Shown here: positions 43,104 through 51,650 of the stretch, piece after piece
Position numbering within the stretch: position 1 is the first letter of the stretch
How the letters are laid out: each line of letters begins with the position of its first letter
Origin: JADLCB01 sp964398315
Lineage (GTDB): Bacteria > Planctomycetota > Phycisphaerae > Tepidisphaerales > Tepidisphaeraceae
Length of the DNA stretch: 64,000 nt
Reading direction: 5' to 3'
NCBI GenBank assembly: GCA_964398315.1
Contig: CAYNMV010000016.1
Coordinates: 5,421 to 69,420, forward strand
Made by a program: the position numbers and the translations under genes
The notes under the pieces: generated by a model
What the model was told of the DNA's origin: nothing
Database searches by the model: none
Seen by the model: only the letters and a program-made list of their open reading frames with translations

Positions 43104-43990
43104 GCGCTCACCCCCTGCGGCCAAGGCGTAGGAGGATATTTTTCAGCCAGAACGGCGGTTTCAGGATAGCGGCGATGCAGCTCCACCGGCGGCGACAGCA
43201 GCGTCGCCCGCTCATAGGCCCGGCGGGCATCATCCTCGCGGCCGAGCATGTCATAGGCCCGCGCCAGCAGGACATAGGCATCGCCATAGCGGTGGCCGAG
43301 TTGCTGGCGAATCGCCCGGCCGCGGGTTTCGAAGACGTGGATCGCCTCTTCGGGATGGCCGGTTTTCACATCCCGGTACATCTCGACCAGGGCCAGTCCC
43401 CCGCTCTCGCGGGCGCGGTCACTGCGGCGCAGATCAGACAGAGCGCGATCGGCATCGGTCAGGTGATCCTCTCGCAGCATGGCCATGGCCCGCGCCAGGC
43501 GCAGGCCGTGCTCGGTACCGCCATCCATCTGCACGTTTTGCAGCAGGTAATCCTGCACAACCATGGCATCGTTGAAGCGGTGATAGCGGCCCAGGACGCT
43601 GGAGAGAAAAATCAGCCCCTGGATGCGCGCCGGCTGGCTGCGCATGGGCCGCCCCAGCAGATGGTGCAGGATTCCGGCCGCCTCGGGCCAGCGGCGGAGC
43701 TGGATCAGCTCCTCGACCGCCTCAAGCTGCTGGTGTTCGGCCCGATGCAGCCGGGCCATGCGCCACGACAGCACCATCATGCCGGCCATCGCGCCGATCA
43801 TGATGAGCAGTGTCAGCAGGTTGACAACCGCCCCCAGCGTCTCGTTATCGCCGGCGAAATAGGCAGTTACCAGCGTTACCAGCAGCACCACCCCCAGCAC
43901 ATACCAGAACCACGGGACGCGCGCCCGCGGCTGGCTCCGCTCCAGCAATGCCTGGACATCGAAAAAAGCTTGTGCCTGTGATGATTGCAC
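43100..43990 (-). CDS. Membrane-anchored TPR-like protein (start uncertain)
   Basis: About 296 residues from a GTG at 43990; the frame is open to an ATG at 44128, but the upstream part reads as non-coding. Two membrane segments (WFWYVLGVVLLVTLVTAYFA and LLTLLIMIGAMAGMMVLSW) precede TPR-like helices (EELIQLRRWPEAAGILHHLL, AYVLLARAYDMLGREDDARRAYERATLL). It has the same plan as the downstream gene, with which it overlaps by 4 nt (ATGA). Role unknown. Confidence 0.68.
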   Translation of the reverse strand: MQSSQAQAFFDVQALLERSQPRARVPWFWYVLGVVLLVTLVTAYFAGDNETLGAVVNLLTLLIMIGAMAGMMVLSWRMARLHRAEHQQLEAVEELIQLRRWPEAAGILHHLLGRPMRSQPARIQGLIFLSSVLGRYHRFNDAMVVQDYLLQNVQMDGGTEHGLRLARAMAMLREDHLTDADRALSDLRRSDRARESGGLALVEMYRDVKTGHPEEAIHVFETRGRAIRQQLGHRYGDAYVLLARAYDMLGREDDARRAYERATLLSPPVELHRRYPETAVLAEKYPPTPWPQGVSA

Positions 43991-44117
43991 CGCCTGATCA
44001 TACGGCAAGAACCCCCAAAAGGCACGGCAGCACCGCGGTTTGCGCACAAGATCACGGCCGTTTCCATCCCTGGCTAGACAGGGGCGCACCATCCCCATCC
44101 CAGGCAGGAAACACACG

Positions 44118-45143
44118 TTAGAAAGCACCCTCCCTTACCTGGTCAGGCTTGAGATCCCTGCGCAGGGCAACGATGTTGCTCACCCTCACCGGCTCATTCT
44201 CCGGCAGCGGGACATCGCCTTTTGCCTTGCCGCGGGTGAAGATGCTCTTCAGGTTGGACAGGATGGGTGAGCCATCGACAGCGGTCGATGTTTCGGAGTA
44301 GTAATCGAACCACGGGAGGCCGGCCCTGGTGTACTGCGCGGCGGTTGGGGGCGTGGTTGGGGGCTTGTGACCGGTGATCGACTCCCAGACCAGCGAATTG
44401 GCCAGGTGAACGAAGCAGCGACTGCTGTGGCTGAGATCCCAGTCGGACAAGTCGAAGGGGTCGTTGTAGATCTCCTGTTTCATCGTCCCGCCGGGCGCCA
44501 GGGCCATGTCCGCAAGCATGGCATGCATGCAGCAGGCGACACCTGGCATCCTGCGCCTTATCCATCTCGAACTGCGCGGGAATCGCCGTTCAAACGCATC
44601 TGCCTTCATCGGATAGACCTCGATTTGCAGCCCGCCGTGCTGCGCATCACCGGTAATCTGCTCTTCAGCGCTGTATCCCGCGCCCAGGGGCATCGCCACG
44701 AACTGGCGGATCACGCCCTTGCTTACGCAGAATCCATCCAGCCACGACTGCTCGGGCGCCACGACATAGTCCTGGGGCTGTTGATGCAGTCCGGTGTTCC
44801 ACGGCTGGCCGGAGACGGCGTTGATCTTTCCCGCGGCGACCTTGATCGCGAACGGGTAAGCGCTCCCCCTGCCATCCCTGCGATGGGCATTGAAGCAGAG
44901 CCACATCGCCTCCGACTGGTACATCGGAAGCATCACCCCGCCATGCTCGCGCCAGCCGGCAGGCACATTGGCGGCAAAATCATCCACATGACGCAGGAGA
45001 AAGCGCCCCAGGCCGGGGGGCAGGGGATAGGTCTTGTCATCATCCGGGATTCGCAGCGTCCGCTGGAAACCGATCGACAGCCTGGCCTCAGCGTGCACCT
45101 CGGGAAAGCTGAACACCAGCGCATCGTTACGCAGCTCGATCAT
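44118..45143 (-). CDS. Conserved protein of unknown function
   Basis: 341 residues from the ATG at 45143 with AGGAGG upstream. No signal peptide or membrane helix. Strongly patterned, conserved-looking blocks (PMYQSEAMWLCFNAH, PFAIKVAAGKINAVSG, QDYVVAPEQSWLDGFCV, VIRQFVAMPLGAGYSAEEQI, HGGLQIEVYPMK) resemble an unnamed protein family I recall from actinobacteria and other soil bacteria, without a known activity. The C-terminal ~120 residues look divergent. It is encoded 71 nt downstream of an XRE-type regulator on the same strand, which suggests linked regulation. I do not assign a function. Confidence 0.7.
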   Translation of the reverse strand: MIELRNDALVFSFPEVHAEARLSIGFQRTLRIPDDDKTYPLPPGLGRFLLRHVDDFAANVPAGWREHGGVMLPMYQSEAMWLCFNAHRRDGRGSAYPFAIKVAAGKINAVSGQPWNTGLHQQPQDYVVAPEQSWLDGFCVSKGVIRQFVAMPLGAGYSAEEQITGDAQHGGLQIEVYPMKADAFERRFPRSSRWIRRRMPGVACCMHAMLADMALAPGGTMKQEIYNDPFDLSDWDLSHSSRCFVHLANSLVWESITGHKPPTTPPTAAQYTRAGLPWFDYYSETSTAVDGSPILSNLKSIFTRGKAKGDVPLPENEPVRVSNIVALRRDLKPDQVREGAF

Positions 45144-45214
45144 GAGGGCCTCCTGTTTCTGTTCGCGATCCGGCGGCACGCGGGGCATGCCGATATCTTT
45201 GCGAGAACCGCGAA

Positions 45215-45571
45215 CTACCAGTTCCCATCCCGCACTTCGCGCACGATGCGCAGGACGGCGTGGTCCGGCGCATCTTTGAGCTGGCGGATCAACTCGGCGA
45301 ACAACCGGGGCCGCCGGCGGATGATCCCCTGCAGTTCGGATGAAACTTTCCCCGCAAGTGCCAGCAGCACGTCCGGATCCTCCCCCAGGGCCTCGGCCAG
45401 CTTGAGAATGGTCTGTTCCCCCGGCGGCGGCTGCTCCCCCCGCTCCACTTTTGACAGGTAGGACGGCTCGATGCCGATTCGAATTGCCAGGCCGCGTACG
45501 GAAAAGCCGGGATCGCGCTGCCGCCGCGCCTCGCGCCGTTCCCGCAGGTAATCACCAAACGTCGCTGCCAC
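45215..45571 (-). CDS. XRE-family helix-turn-helix transcriptional regulator
   Basis: 118 residues. HTH in residues ~8-65: YLRERREARRQRDPGFSVRGLAIRIGIEPSYLSKVERGEQPPP, then ILKLAEALGEDPDVLLALAG. The C-terminal ~45 residues (ELQGIIRRRPRLFAELIRQL) are typical of small XRE regulators that carry a short dimerisation tail. It starts just downstream of the leuC terminator, so it has its own promoter, and precedes the unknown gene at 44118-45143, which it probably controls. An ATG at 45642 is in another frame and not considered. Confidence 0.85.
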   Translation of the reverse strand: MAATFGDYLRERREARRQRDPGFSVRGLAIRIGIEPSYLSKVERGEQPPPGEQTILKLAEALGEDPDVLLALAGKVSSELQGIIRRRPRLFAELIRQLKDAPDHAVLRIVREVRDGNW

Positions 45572-45614
45572 ACCGTGTAGTATGTACTACACACCCCTCG
45601 ATGGCAAGCGAAAA

Positions 45615-45664
45615 ATCCCGAAAACACCTGCTGCCCCGCCACGGGTCGCCAGTGTTTTCGGGAT
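45615..45664 (-). terminator. Intrinsic terminator of leuC
   Basis: 13-bp stem ATCCCGAAAACAC / GTGTTTTCGGGAT with a 24-nt loop. On the minus strand it is followed directly by a run of five T, 35 nt after the leuC stop. This is the clearest rho-independent terminator in the window. Confidence 0.82.
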
Positions 45665-45698
45665 CTTCTTTCAGGACAATGGCTTACGCAAAAACGCC

Positions 45699-47102
45699 TT
45701 ACACAACACCGGCCATGCCGGTCTCGATCCGCTTCTGCACGAATTCACGCGGGTCGGTGATGTGGCCGGTCAGGGCGCTGGCAGCCACCGTGAGCGGGCT
45801 GGCCAGGTACACCCCAGCTTCCTTGTGGCCCATGCGGCCGGGGAAGTTGCGGTTGGTCGTGCTGATGCACTTCATCGGCTCGTTGAGCCGGCCGAAGGTA
45901 TCGCTGGGGCCACCCAGGCACGCCGCACAACCGCTGGGGCCGATCAGGCAGCCGGCATCACGCAACACATCCTCGATGCTCTTCTCGTTGCTGTCTTTGG
46001 GCACGCCGCGCAGGTTCAGCGTCTGCATATCGCGGTGGACCTCGGTGCTGCCGGGCACAACATAGGTCGGGATCTTTACCTTGTTGCCCACCAGGATATT
46101 GGCGGCGAACAGCATATCGGTGATCTTGCCGCCGGTGCAGCTTCCGATGTAAGCGCGGTCAAGCTTCACATCGCGGCAGTTGGCGGCGGTGTCCTTGTTG
46201 TCGGGGCTGTGCGGCTTGGCCACCATGGGCTCCATCGTCGCCAAATCCCATTCGTGGACACTGTAGTACTTCGCATCCTTGTCGTCGGCGAAGACCTCCC
46301 AATGCGGCCGGGTGCTGCGATTGCGGACATACTGGAGGGTCTTCTCATCGACATCGCAGACGCCGTTCTTGCCGCCGGCCTCGATGGCCATGTTGGTCAG
46401 CGTCATGCGGTCTTCCAGCGTCAGGCTGGCAATGCCATCGCCGGCAAAGTACATGGTGCGGTAGGTGGCCCCGTCCACGCCGATCTCGCCGATAACCGCC
46501 AGGATCAGATCCTTGGCCGTCAGGTACGGCGGGATTTCGCCGTGGAAGACGAACTTCATCGTCGGCGGCACCTTGAGCCAGGTCTTGCCGGTCCCCAGCG
46601 TAAACGCCGCATCGGTGTTACCCACGCCGGTGGCGAACTGGCCGAAGGCACCGGCCGTGCAGGTGTGGCTGTCGGTGCCCAGCAGGATCTCGCCGGGGCG
46701 GATATGCCCCTCTTCCGGCAGCGCCTTGTGGCAGACGCCCTTGTAACTGGTCTTGGTTGGGTCCAGGTACGGGCTGGGCATGCCGCTGGCCTTCACGAAG
46801 TCCGGGTCGTAGTAGTAGCGCAGGCCCTGCTCGGCCACGAAATCCCGCAAGATCTGGATATTTCGGTGGCACTTCTCATCGGCCGTAAAGATGTAGTGAT
46901 CGGGGATGATCACCACACGGTCCTTGTCCCAGACCTTGGCATTGCGCCCGAATTTTTCGTGGAAAATACCGATGGTGCCCGGCCCGCAGACGTCGTGGGT
47001 CATGAGGATATCCACATCGACCCAGATGTTCTCGCCAGGCTCAACACGCCCCTTGCCGGCGTGTTTCGCCAGGATCTTCTCCGTCAATGTCATACCGGCC
47101 AT
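45699..47102 (-). CDS. leuC: 3-isopropylmalate dehydratase large subunit / aconitase-family dehydratase
   Basis: 467 residues, ATG at 47102 with AAGGAG 9 nt upstream. Aconitase superfamily: TLTEKILAKHAG, DSHTCTAGAFGQFATGVGNTD, and the three [4Fe-4S] cysteines in YIGSCTGGKITDM and SGCAACLGGPSD. The last block, STTNRNFPGRMGHKEAGVYLASP, is the substrate-binding arginine region. Length and motifs fit LeuC (isomerisation of 2- to 3-isopropylmalate in leucine synthesis), although the homoaconitase branch cannot be excluded. The small subunit LeuD is not adjacent. Single gene with a strong terminator. Confidence 0.87.
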   Translation of the reverse strand: MAGMTLTEKILAKHAGKGRVEPGENIWVDVDILMTHDVCGPGTIGIFHEKFGRNAKVWDKDRVVIIPDHYIFTADEKCHRNIQILRDFVAEQGLRYYYDPDFVKASGMPSPYLDPTKTSYKGVCHKALPEEGHIRPGEILLGTDSHTCTAGAFGQFATGVGNTDAAFTLGTGKTWLKVPPTMKFVFHGEIPPYLTAKDLILAVIGEIGVDGATYRTMYFAGDGIASLTLEDRMTLTNMAIEAGGKNGVCDVDEKTLQYVRNRSTRPHWEVFADDKDAKYYSVHEWDLATMEPMVAKPHSPDNKDTAANCRDVKLDRAYIGSCTGGKITDMLFAANILVGNKVKIPTYVVPGSTEVHRDMQTLNLRGVPKDSNEKSIEDVLRDAGCLIGPSGCAACLGGPSDTFGRLNEPMKCISTTNRNFPGRMGHKEAGVYLASPLTVAASALTGHITDPREFVQKRIETGMAGVV

Positions 47103-47510
47103 CGGCTGTAACTCCTTATATAACAGAATACTGCACCGATCCCCGCTCGCCGCGCATAGCCTCAGGGCGCAGATGCATTGCCCCGGGGCCATTCAGTTGC
47201 CGCTGCATGCACATCAGCACGGGAATCGCAGGCCCATTATAGCCAATGAGCAGGTGGGGTTCTATCAGCCGAAGTCAAGGTACTGAACAGGATGGTGTGC
47301 CCCATTATCGGTCATTCAGACAAACTTGACCGTATCGCCATATGGGGGTACACCCTTTATCAGTGAGGAGTTTGTGCCGGCAGATCTGGGCCGGTGCGAA
47401 GGGCACCACTGGGGTTGTTACCGAAGATTCAGGGCGACCGCTGATACGTGTCGCGCAGAAGTTCTGCGCACGGGCAGTCCTGTCTATCGGTAACTTGCCG
47501 GGAGAGAAAA
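47103..47510. other. Divergent intergenic region of 408 bases with a palindrome
   Basis: Lies between leuC (minus) and a PEP-CTERM gene (plus), so it contains both promoters. The perfect 17-bp palindrome GCGCAGAAGTTCTGCGC at 47453-47469, 42 nt before the PEP-CTERM start, is its only striking element: a likely operator or leader hairpin. No gene seen. Confidence 0.5.
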
Positions 47511-48587
47511 ATGCTTAAGTCAGTTATTGCCAGCGCTGGCAGTCTGTTAGTGATGTGCGGCGTCGCCGGGGCGGCGGAAGTCACATGGTCTGTGTTTGCC
47601 GACCAGACGGCGATGTCCAGCCCTGGCAGCGAGTCGCGCAGCCTTCGGGCGATCGCGGTCAATCCGCAATCCACCATCCTCTTCGGATCCTATATCAACG
47701 GCTCGTCCAGCCATGTGGTCAAGGCATACGATGCCACGGCTGGCTCCCCTTCCTACGGCAGTGTCACCGGTTCGTTCGCAACCAGCACCGGCACCGCTGC
47801 TGCCAAGGCCATCGCCGTGGACGATCGCGGCTACATCTATACCGGCCGGCCCGACGATGACACCGCGCAGATCCGAATCTTTGACAACACGTTCAACCGC
47901 CTCAACTCCGCCGATGTGCCGCTAGACGACTTTGGCCACGACAAGCGCGTTAACGGGATTGATGTCGTGCACAGCGGCAGCCAGTACTTCGTCTACACCA
48001 CCAGTTCCAGCAGCAGCACGGGCTGGGTGAATCGGTGGGATGTAACCAATCCGGCCGCCCCCGTGCTCGACACGAGTTTCGGCATCAATGGCCGGATTGA
48101 CCTGAACACCATCACCGGCGCCAGCTCCGCCACGTACCTGCGCGGCATTGATGTGGCGGCGGATGGCGTCATCTTCACCGCCTCGCTCGACTCCGGCAAA
48201 GTTCATCGCATCTCCGCCGACCTGAGCGTTGCCGTCTCCGCCGACATCGCAATGGCTCACGATGTCGCCCTCTACGGCGATCGGCTCTACGTGGCCACCT
48301 ATAACGGTGCCGACTCGCGCGTCTATGTGCTGGATGCCGACACGCTCGCGACCATCGACGTGCTCGACCCGGTGGCCGCCCTGGGGCTGACCCGGTCCTC
48401 CGACGGCGGGTTCTCCGGCATCGACATTGATGCCAACGGCCTGCTGTACGTCTCCGACCAGGTCTATGCCTCCGACAGCTCGACGGTTTCCGATCGTATC
48501 TTCGTCGCGCTGGTCCCTGAGCCGGCGGCACTGGCGGTGCTTGGCCTTGCCCCCGTGCTGATGGGCCGCCGCCGTGTGACCCGGTAA
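47511..48587 (+). CDS. PEP-CTERM protein with predicted beta-propeller
   Basis: 358 residues from the ATG at 47511, GGGAGAG upstream. Signal peptide (VIASAGSLLVMCGVAGAA). The body has repeating units of the propeller type: AIAVDDRGYIYTGRPDD, GIDVVHSGSQYFVYTTS, GIDVAADGVIFTASLDSG, VALYGDRLYVATYNG, GIDIDANGLLYVSDQ, suggesting a six- or seven-bladed NHL/SMP-30-like propeller. Ends LVPEPAALAVLGLAPVLMG then RRR. Probably an exosortase-processed surface protein that binds a ligand; stands alone, with a hairpin terminator downstream. Confidence 0.85.
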   Translation: MLKSVIASAGSLLVMCGVAGAAEVTWSVFADQTAMSSPGSESRSLRAIAVNPQSTILFGSYINGSSSHVVKAYDATAGSPSYGSVTGSFATSTGTAAAKAIAVDDRGYIYTGRPDDDTAQIRIFDNTFNRLNSADVPLDDFGHDKRVNGIDVVHSGSQYFVYTTSSSSSTGWVNRWDVTNPAAPVLDTSFGINGRIDLNTITGASSATYLRGIDVAADGVIFTASLDSGKVHRISADLSVAVSADIAMAHDVALYGDRLYVATYNGADSRVYVLDADTLATIDVLDPVAALGLTRSSDGGFSGIDIDANGLLYVSDQVYASDSSTVSDRIFVALVPEPAALAVLGLAPVLMGRRRVTR

Positions 48588-48621
48588 TCCCGCCGAATGG
48601 CATCGCTTTGAATCACTGCTG

Positions 48622-48650
48622 TGCCCGGCCATGTTCTGCATGGCCGGGCA
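48622..48650 (+). terminator. Hairpin terminator after the PEP-CTERM propeller gene
   Basis: Perfect 12-bp stem TGCCCGGCCATG / CATGGCCGGGCA, 5-nt loop, 34 nt after the stop, followed by a loosely T-rich TGGTCGTTTC. Confidence 0.65.
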
Positions 48651-48720
48651 TGGTCGTTTCTGTCACCCCGTCTCCTCGTCTCAATCCGAAACCGCGCCCT
48701 GCCGAGGGGCATAGCCGGGC

Positions 48721-48726
48721 TATAAT
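48721..48726 (+). promoter_or_regulatory. Possible -10 box TATAAT
   Basis: Exact TATAAT 100 nt before the small membrane protein at 48827. No convincing -35 at the right distance, so confidence is low. Confidence 0.3.
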
Positions 48727-48826
48727 CTTCCCTGGCCGGCCCTGCGGCACCGGGGCAGCCGCCCGCCACGGCGGAAGGCGCATAGATCTCTCATGCAGCC
48801 CACCGGAGGCATCCATCCACACCTTC

Positions 48827-49024
48827 ATGGCCATCCTCGAGTGGGCAATCTTGCAGTTAAGTTCTTACCGCCCTGGGTCGTGGGTGGGGTTCATTGTGAT
48901 CGCGCTCCTGGCGGCATGTCTCCTGGGCAGGCCGGGCATCGTGCTGGGCCACCTGCTGGTCGCCGGGCTGGTCGTGATGCCGGACCCGGCCTCGGTGCGG
49001 GCCGAGATGAATCGGCCGGGTTGA
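48827..49024 (+). CDS. Small membrane protein (65 residues)
   Basis: MAILEWAILQLSSYRPGSWV, then a helix of about 20 residues (VGFIVIALLAACLLGRPGIV) and a second hydrophobic stretch HLLVAGLVVMPDPA. GGAGGC lies 18 nt upstream, farther than ideal. It ends 22 nt before the DUF1772-like gene, so it is likely its operon partner. No family recognised. Confidence 0.55.
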   Translation: MAILEWAILQLSSYRPGSWVGFIVIALLAACLLGRPGIVLGHLLVAGLVVMPDPASVRAEMNRPG

Positions 49025-49046
49025 TCTGAACGGCGGGAGGTCTGAC

Positions 49047-49526
49047 ATGCTCACCAACGCTCTGCGGCTGCTCAGCGTGCTGCTGGTCGCCCTCTCGCTG
49101 GGGGCGGGGCTGGCGCATTTGTTCGCGCTGCCCAACAAGATCAACCTGCCGGCGGCAGAGTACCTGGTGGCGCAGCAGGTCTACCGCGGCTGGGCGCTGC
49201 TGGGGATCGTGATCTTCGGAGCGCAGCTCTCGACGGTTCTGCTGGCGATCCGTATCCGCCGCCAACGCTGGGCCTTCATGTTGACGCTGGTGGCGGCGGT
49301 GTGCATCGCGCTGAGCCTGGCGATCTTCTTCGTGTTTACCTTCCCCACCAACCAGCAGACAGCCAACTGGACGATGCTGCCCGAGCACTGGCAGACCCTG
49401 CGCATGCAGTGGGAATACTCGCATGCCGCCGGCGCGGTCCTTTACTTCATCGCCCTGACCTGCCTGACCCTCTCCCTCCTGCCCCCCACCGTGATGCCCG
49501 CCACCAGGATGAGGGATGAGTGGTGA
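49047..49526 (+). CDS. DUF1772-like (anthrone oxygenase-type) membrane protein
   Basis: 159 residues, GGGAGG upstream. Four membrane helices, with PTNQQTANWTMLPEHWQTLR and MQWEYSHAAGAVL between helices 3 and 4; the N-x-x-x-x-x-W...W-x-x-L-R...W-x-x-x-H pattern is that of the DUF1772/anthrone oxygenase family. Members such as fungal anthrone oxygenases act on aromatic polyketides; bacterial ones are mostly uncharacterised. Preceded closely by a 65-residue membrane protein. Confidence 0.75.
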   Translation: MLTNALRLLSVLLVALSLGAGLAHLFALPNKINLPAAEYLVAQQVYRGWALLGIVIFGAQLSTVLLAIRIRRQRWAFMLTLVAAVCIALSLAIFFVFTFPTNQQTANWTMLPEHWQTLRMQWEYSHAAGAVLYFIALTCLTLSLLPPTVMPATRMRDEW

Positions 49527-49660
49527 TGAAGGATGAGCGGCACGCCCTCTTTTCAATGAGATGTTGTTGAACGGCCGTCGCAGCCATGGCGAGATGCCGC
49601 ATCCGCGCTGGTCACACAACCGGCCTGGGGCCAGAGCGGTGCCGCTCCCGCAGCGCAGCA

Positions 49661-49691
49661 CAGTCGCGCGGGCTGGATACCCGCGCGACTG
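49661..49691. terminator. Hairpin after the PEP-CTERM gene at 49730
   Basis: Perfect 12-bp stem CAGTCGCGCGGG / CCCGCGCGACTG, 7-nt loop, 38 nt beyond the minus-strand stop and 134 nt beyond the plus-strand stop of the DUF1772-like gene. It lies between convergent genes and may serve both. No T-tract. Confidence 0.55.
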
Positions 49692-49729
49692 AAATCAGCA
49701 CCCATCCTTACTCCCCAAGGCAGTCGATG

Positions 49730-50494
49730 CTACCCGCGCCGAGCGCGCCGCACCGCGAGGGGGGCCATCGCCAGTCCGATCAGCGACAGCGATGCCGGCT
49801 CAGGCACCACCGAAAACGTGAACTGGTTGTATGCGATGTTGCTGGTGCTGTTTATGAATCCCACACCGGTGAACTCACTCGTTGGAATGCTGGGCAGTGT
49901 GTACGTGGTGCCGGAGCCAGCATCCAGGTCAATGGTGATTTCCGAGCTGCCCGCCGGTAAATCCGGGGTGTAGTAGGCATCCACGGTCGACGCCGAACCG
50001 GTGGTATCGAGAACCAGGCGCAGCGTACCGGCGGTAGAGAGGCCGTCAGCCAGCGTGCCACCGGCAATAGGGCTTGCAGACCCGGGGCCGGTGAAAAGCA
50101 CAAAGTTTCTGTTTCCCCGGAGGGCGAAGGTGAGGTAATTCGAGGTCGAAAGGCCTGCCGTCTCAAAGGGATCGGCGATCGTAAAGCTGATCGCGCCAAA
50201 GCCACTCGACGTTCCGGATGTCAGGTCGAGCGACAGCTTCACCTCATATATGCCGCTGCCGAAGGTGTATGGCAGCCAGGCACTCATGTTGGAGCTGGAA
50301 ACACTGCCATCACCCAGGATCCCTGAGCCCGCGGTCCACGATACCGTTACGTTTGCCGGGGCTACATCCGGTGCCGTATCGTCCAGAGATGTGGCACTGC
50401 CGTTAAAATTGTGCTGATAAATCACCGCAGCCTGGCTGGCAGCCGCAACAGACAAGCTGAGACATGGGACGAGCATGAATAGGGTTGCATGCAT
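49730..50494 (-). CDS. PEP-CTERM sorting domain-containing protein
   Basis: 254 residues from the ATG at 50494 (GAGGAG upstream). Signal peptide LFMLVPCLSLSVAAASQAA. The body (VIYQHNFNGSATSLDDTAPDV, GIYEVKLSLDLTSGTSSGFGAI, GTLRLVLDTTGSASTVDAYY) has the beta-strand pattern of a concanavalin/LamG-like jelly roll. Ends VVPEPASLSLIGLAMAPLA then RRARR. It is divergent from the AraC-type regulator (132 nt between starts), so that regulator may control it. Confidence 0.84.
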   Translation of the reverse strand: MHATLFMLVPCLSLSVAAASQAAVIYQHNFNGSATSLDDTAPDVAPANVTVSWTAGSGILGDGSVSSSNMSAWLPYTFGSGIYEVKLSLDLTSGTSSGFGAISFTIADPFETAGLSTSNYLTFALRGNRNFVLFTGPGSASPIAGGTLADGLSTAGTLRLVLDTTGSASTVDAYYTPDLPAGSSEITIDLDAGSGTTYTLPSIPTSEFTGVGFINSTSNIAYNQFTFSVVPEPASLSLIGLAMAPLAVRRARRG

Positions 50495-50626
50495 AATGCA
50501 TTTCTCCTCAGGGTGTGTTCGGAAATGAAAGCCTTGGGGGCATCTTGGAAAAGATAACACACACCGGGGCGGCTGCCGCGCGATTTACTTGCCGAATTTA
50601 ACTGAAAAGTTATCTATTATGGTTAC

Positions 50627-51526
50627 ATGCTGCACACCGACACGCTCACCTGCACGCTCCACGAATGGAAAAGTCTTCGAACGGAGCTGCTGTTTCTGTT
50701 CGATTCACCCATTCCCACGGAAACAGTGAGCATTTCCGGCCGGCGGGATGGCGATTTCAGTGCATGGCTGGTCCGGCGGGGCTGGGCGGAGGTGAAGGTC
50801 GGCCAGCAGGTGGTCCGCGCGGGTGAGGGCCAATGGCTGATCTGTTTTGCCCAGGAGCTCACCCAGGCGTTCTCGGAGGACTGCCATCTGCTGTCCATGC
50901 GGATCCTGCAGGTTTGGCCGGATGGAGCGGGACTGTGGACGGGGCAAAACCTGTATGTTCTGGACGCGAGCGCCCATCCCCGGCTTGAGCTGCTGGCAAC
51001 ACAGATCCTGAAAATTGTCGGTGCCCATCAATGGACGATGCACCATGGGCTGGACCCCCGCCATGAGTTCCTGGGCAAGACACGCCTGAGCTTCCGCCAG
51101 CACCTGCGCTACGTTTACCTGCTTCAACAATGGATCGGGGTGCTGGTGGACAGCCTGGCAGACAGAGGCCTGCGCATGCAGGCGCCCTACCCGGTGGATC
51201 CGCGCGTCCTGCGGGCCGTGCATGTGCTGGATGCCCTGCCGCCCTGGGCAGAGTTCCCGCAGCGCCGCCTGGAGTCGGTCAGTGGGCTGACCATTGGCCG
51301 CCTCAATCGCCTGTTCGCCAAGGCCTATGGCCACACCGCGCATGCCTACTGGGAAACCCGCCGGTTTGAGCGGGCACAACTGAGCCTGACGCTGCCTCAG
51401 GTGCGGGTCAAGGAGGTGGCGGCCCAGTTCGGGTTCCTCCAGCTCTCGCATTTCTCCGCATGGTTCAAGCGCCGGGCGGGCATCTCGCCGCGCCAATTCC
51501 GCCAGCAGACCGTGCGAAATGTCTGA
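50627..51526 (+). CDS. AraC-family transcriptional regulator
   Basis: 299 residues. The N-terminal ~170 residues form a cupin-like sensing domain (AWLVRRGWAEVKVGQQVVRAGEGQWLI). The C-terminal ~100 residues hold the two HTH motifs: RRLESVSGLTIGRLNRLFAKAYGHTAHAYWETRRFERAQ and VKEVAAQFGFLQLSHFSAWFKRRAGISPRQFRQ, a typical AraC/XylS end. These proteins generally activate carbohydrate genes on sugar binding. It faces a PEP-CTERM gene and precedes a ROK regulator and a glycosidase gene set on the same strand; likely the activator of this locus. A TATTAT box lies 7 nt before the ATG, so the leader would be very short. Confidence 0.88.
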   Translation: MLHTDTLTCTLHEWKSLRTELLFLFDSPIPTETVSISGRRDGDFSAWLVRRGWAEVKVGQQVVRAGEGQWLICFAQELTQAFSEDCHLLSMRILQVWPDGAGLWTGQNLYVLDASAHPRLELLATQILKIVGAHQWTMHHGLDPRHEFLGKTRLSFRQHLRYVYLLQQWIGVLVDSLADRGLRMQAPYPVDPRVLRAVHVLDALPPWAEFPQRRLESVSGLTIGRLNRLFAKAYGHTAHAYWETRRFERAQLSLTLPQVRVKEVAAQFGFLQLSHFSAWFKRRAGISPRQFRQQTVRNV

Positions 51527-51595
51527 ATCGCCTGCCCGCCGTCAGGTCTGCCATCCCTGTGGCATGCCGTGCCTCAAAATGCGCCCGGATTTTCG

Positions 51596-51623
51596 TTGAC
51601 TTTTTATTTTACAGTAATAAATT
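51596..51623 (+). promoter_or_regulatory. Predicted promoter of the ROK-type regulator
   Basis: TTGACT (51596-51601) and TAAATT (51618-51623), 16-nt spacer, in a locally AT-rich stretch unusual for this genome, 27 nt before the ATG at 51651. Confidence 0.45.
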
Positions 51624-51650
51624 TATCCAGATAACATTGTTTCTGCGCAC

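Noticed and set aside
45582..47111. 509-residue + strand ORF
   Set aside because: Antisense to leuC; leuC has all iron-sulfur cysteines.
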